Assembly: GCA_023554245.1 (NCBI GenBank)
Contig: JAMJQL010000178.1
Location: 1-64,000, forward strand
Reading direction: 5' to 3'
DNA: 64,000 nucleotides
DNA from: Gemmatimonadota bacterium
GTDB lineage: Bacteria > Gemmatimonadota > Gemmatimonadetes > Palauibacterales > Palauibacteraceae
The notes beneath the pieces are model-generated. The model was not told the origin of the DNA. It ran no database searches and was given only the letters and a program-made list of their open reading frames with translations. Shown piece after piece: positions 62,663 to 64,000 of the stretch; the first letter of the stretch is position 1; each line of letters opens with the position of its first letter. The position numbers and the translations under genes are program-made.

Positions 62663-64000
62663 TCAGCCCGCGTAGAGATCGATGATTCTCTGGATCGCCC
62701 GCCGGCATACGTGACAGAAGAACTCGGCCCGGGTGAACATGATGCAGTCGATCTCGGACCGGTACAGCCCTCGCGCCTCGTACATCGCCCCTTCGAATGC
62801 GCCCACCCGATTCGCGAACTGCATCGCCGAGAGCAGCTCCCTCTCGATCTCGCGCTGCCGGGCGAACAGGTCGTCGAATTCCGACTCGGGGGCCGTGCGC
62901 TCAACCAGTGCCCTCCGCTGGGCCCGAATCCGGTTGGAATGCTCCTCGTATGCTGCTTTTCCCCACGGAGTGGGAATCGGGGTGCTAGGCGTGACCAGGT
63001 CTCCCCACTTGAGCCCCTCGGGATCATGCAGGGCGGTCACGTTGGGCTCCCATGGCTCCGGGTGCGTTTCACCCCCCGTTTCGTAAGACACGTCCGAGGT
63101 GTAGTACTCGTCGGCGAGCCCGGCGAAATGGTGTCCGAATTCGTGGACGAACACGTAATCGGCGAACTCGGAATCGACGGCCACCGTTGACTGGAAATTG
63201 AAGATCCCGCCTCCGCCGTATTGCTTCTCGTTCACGAGAATCTCGACGAACTCGTAGGGCACGCCGGACAGGGCTTCCCTGAGGGCTCGATTGTCGAGCG
63301 TGAGCAGATACCGCTCCGAATCGAAAATGTTGAACTCGGTCGACAGGGGGGTGCGCCGGAACTCTCCGACATGCGGTCTGTTCACGCCCGGGCGCTCGGC
63401 GGGCACGAATACGGCCAGTACGTTGAAGTCACTCTTGCGGGCGCGAAACGGTTCGGTCTCGAACAGCGCTTCGCTCAGGCGTCGGGCATCTGCCAGGAAC
63501 TTCGATTCCTGCTCGGGCGTGTATCCCTCGCCGACGAGCACGAGATCCACCTTCTCGGAAGGCGGACCGCTCTGAAAGAGCGTGTGCACCGGACCGCCCG
63601 GGCCTCTGTCGGCGGCGTTGATGAACCTCGACCCGGGATCGACGACGGTCTCCCAGATCTGAGCGAACGCGCGCGGTCCGGTCCGCCTGTGCAGGATCAC
63701 CCTGATCGGTCTCAGGGGCCACGGGAAGCGCAACGACTCGTGAAACGTCCTCTGCAGCTGCGCCGCTTCGGCCGTAGTCTCCCACTCGCCGTAGATCGAT
63801 GCGAAGCCACGCGAGTACAGCAGAGCACCGCTGTCGGCGTCCCGGACCTCGAAGCGGAACTTGCCCATGTTCGACTCGTCGACGAGCCGGTCGCGGGGTC
63901 CTGCCCACGGACCGTCGGAGACCACACGGTCGAGGCTGATCACCTCCAGCTCCGCTGATCCCGTGTGGAAGTAATCGACGCGCATCGTTCGATCGGCGAA
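62663..64000 (-). CDS. M64-family metallopeptidase, N-terminus outside window
   Basis: At least 445 residues are in the window; the frame is still open at 64000 and the sequence just before Met at 63985 (FADRT) matches the conserved run into RVDYFHTG of this family, so the true start and signal peptide lie upstream. Zinc motif VHEFGHHFAGLADEYY with the distal Glu-Tyr; FQSGPPSEKVDLVLVGEGYT is also conserved. M64 includes the IgA-cleaving enzyme of Thomasclavelia, but environmental members are general secreted peptidases. C-terminus has FFCHVCRRAI with two cysteines. Confidence 0.9.
   Translation of the reverse strand, partial: FADRTMRVDYFHTGSAELEVISLDRVVSDGPWAGPRDRLVDESNMGKFRFEVRDADSGALLYSRGFASIYGEWETTAEAAQLQRTFHESLRFPWPLRPIRVILHRRTGPRAFAQIWETVVDPGSRFINAADRGPGGPVHTLFQSGPPSEKVDLVLVGEGYTPEQESKFLADARRLSEALFETEPFRARKSDFNVLAVFVPAERPGVNRPHVGEFRRTPLSTEFNIFDSERYLLTLDNRALREALSGVPYEFVEILVNEKQYGGGGIFNFQSTVAVDSEFADYVFVHEFGHHFAGLADEYYTSDVSYETGGETHPEPWEPNVTALHDPEGLKWGDLVTPSTPIPTPWGKAAYEEHSNRIRAQRRALVERTAPESEFDDLFARQREIERELLSAMQFANRVGAFEGAMYEARGLYRSEIDCIMFTRAEFFCHVCRRAIQRIIDLYAG

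Overview
The window is a gene-dense, GC-rich chromosomal segment from a free-living diderm bacterium. LPS genes (heptose kinase and nucleotidyltransferase, LpxH, LptE), an Mla lipid transporter and a TonB receptor show an outer membrane. The gene mix (mannose-type PTS with HPr kinase, split HldA/HldC, TonB-dependent B12 uptake, a small CC-terminal protein beside an ArsA-like ATPase, M64 peptidase) suggests Gemmatimonadota or a near relative. That placement is inference; no rRNA gene is present. Coding is almost continuous, most neighbours overlap by 4 bp (ATGA/GTGA/TTGA), and GTG and TTG starts are frequent. No insertion sequence, phage gene or CRISPR array was seen.

Layout. 1-4.9 kb: end of a biotin carboxyl carrier, methylmalonyl-CoA mutase large subunit, FmdB, argS, purM. 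4.9-8.8 kb: complete riboflavin pathway ribD-ribE-ribBA-ribH with nusB. 8.8-15.7 kb: glycosyltransferase, hpf, then hprK, EIIA-EIIB-EIIC-EIID of the mannose family, HPr and enzyme I. 15.7-19.9 kb: metK-ahcY, a bifunctional-nuclease-family gene and an unknown exported protein. 19.9-26 kb: a cobalamin riboswitch with terminator controlling btuF-C-D-like ABC genes, a BtuB-like receptor and a beta-propeller-like lipoprotein. 26-31 kb: recO, selB, a zinc-ribbon gene and ptsN on the minus strand, tmRNA, greA. 30.7-33.4 kb: mlaEFD (minus). 33.4-43.6 kb: hldA, fhs, ridA, tRNA-Sec, a DUF5683-like gene, lpxH (minus), thioesterase, lipoproteins including LptE, a CPA2 antiporter, hldC, ctaB, rdgB.

43.7-48.3 kb: a tightly coupled operon of ECF sigma factor, anti-sigma factor, small CC-terminal protein, ArsA/Get3-like ATPase, CstA transporter and a 23-residue membrane peptide. 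48.4-50.6 kb: tRNA-Pro, an odd duplicated tRNA 3' half carrying two hairpins, then a PhoU-domain protein and a Na/phosphate cotransporter (minus).

50.9-59.2 kb is the most unusual region. Three paralogous GcvH-like proteins surround a HybA/HybB-like ferredoxin-NrfD pair. They are followed by a histidine kinase with two c-type heme motifs in its sensor domain, an NtrC-type sigma-54 activator and an archaemetzincin protease. Two candidate sigma-54 promoters lie in front of the structural genes and of the kinase. No catalytic oxidoreductase subunit is present, and two of the three GcvH-like proteins have arginine where the lipoyl lysine would be. I read it as a redox-sensing, membrane-bound electron-transfer system of unknown substrate.

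59.2-64 kb: EVE-domain protein, M3 oligopeptidase, a BamE-like lipoprotein, a 68-residue orphan and the 3' portion of an M64 peptidase that runs off the window. Functional links across the window: B12 uptake fits the B12-dependent mutase; SelB plus tRNA-Sec show selenocysteine capacity; HPr, enzyme I, HPr kinase and PtsN form a largely regulatory-looking phosphotransfer network.
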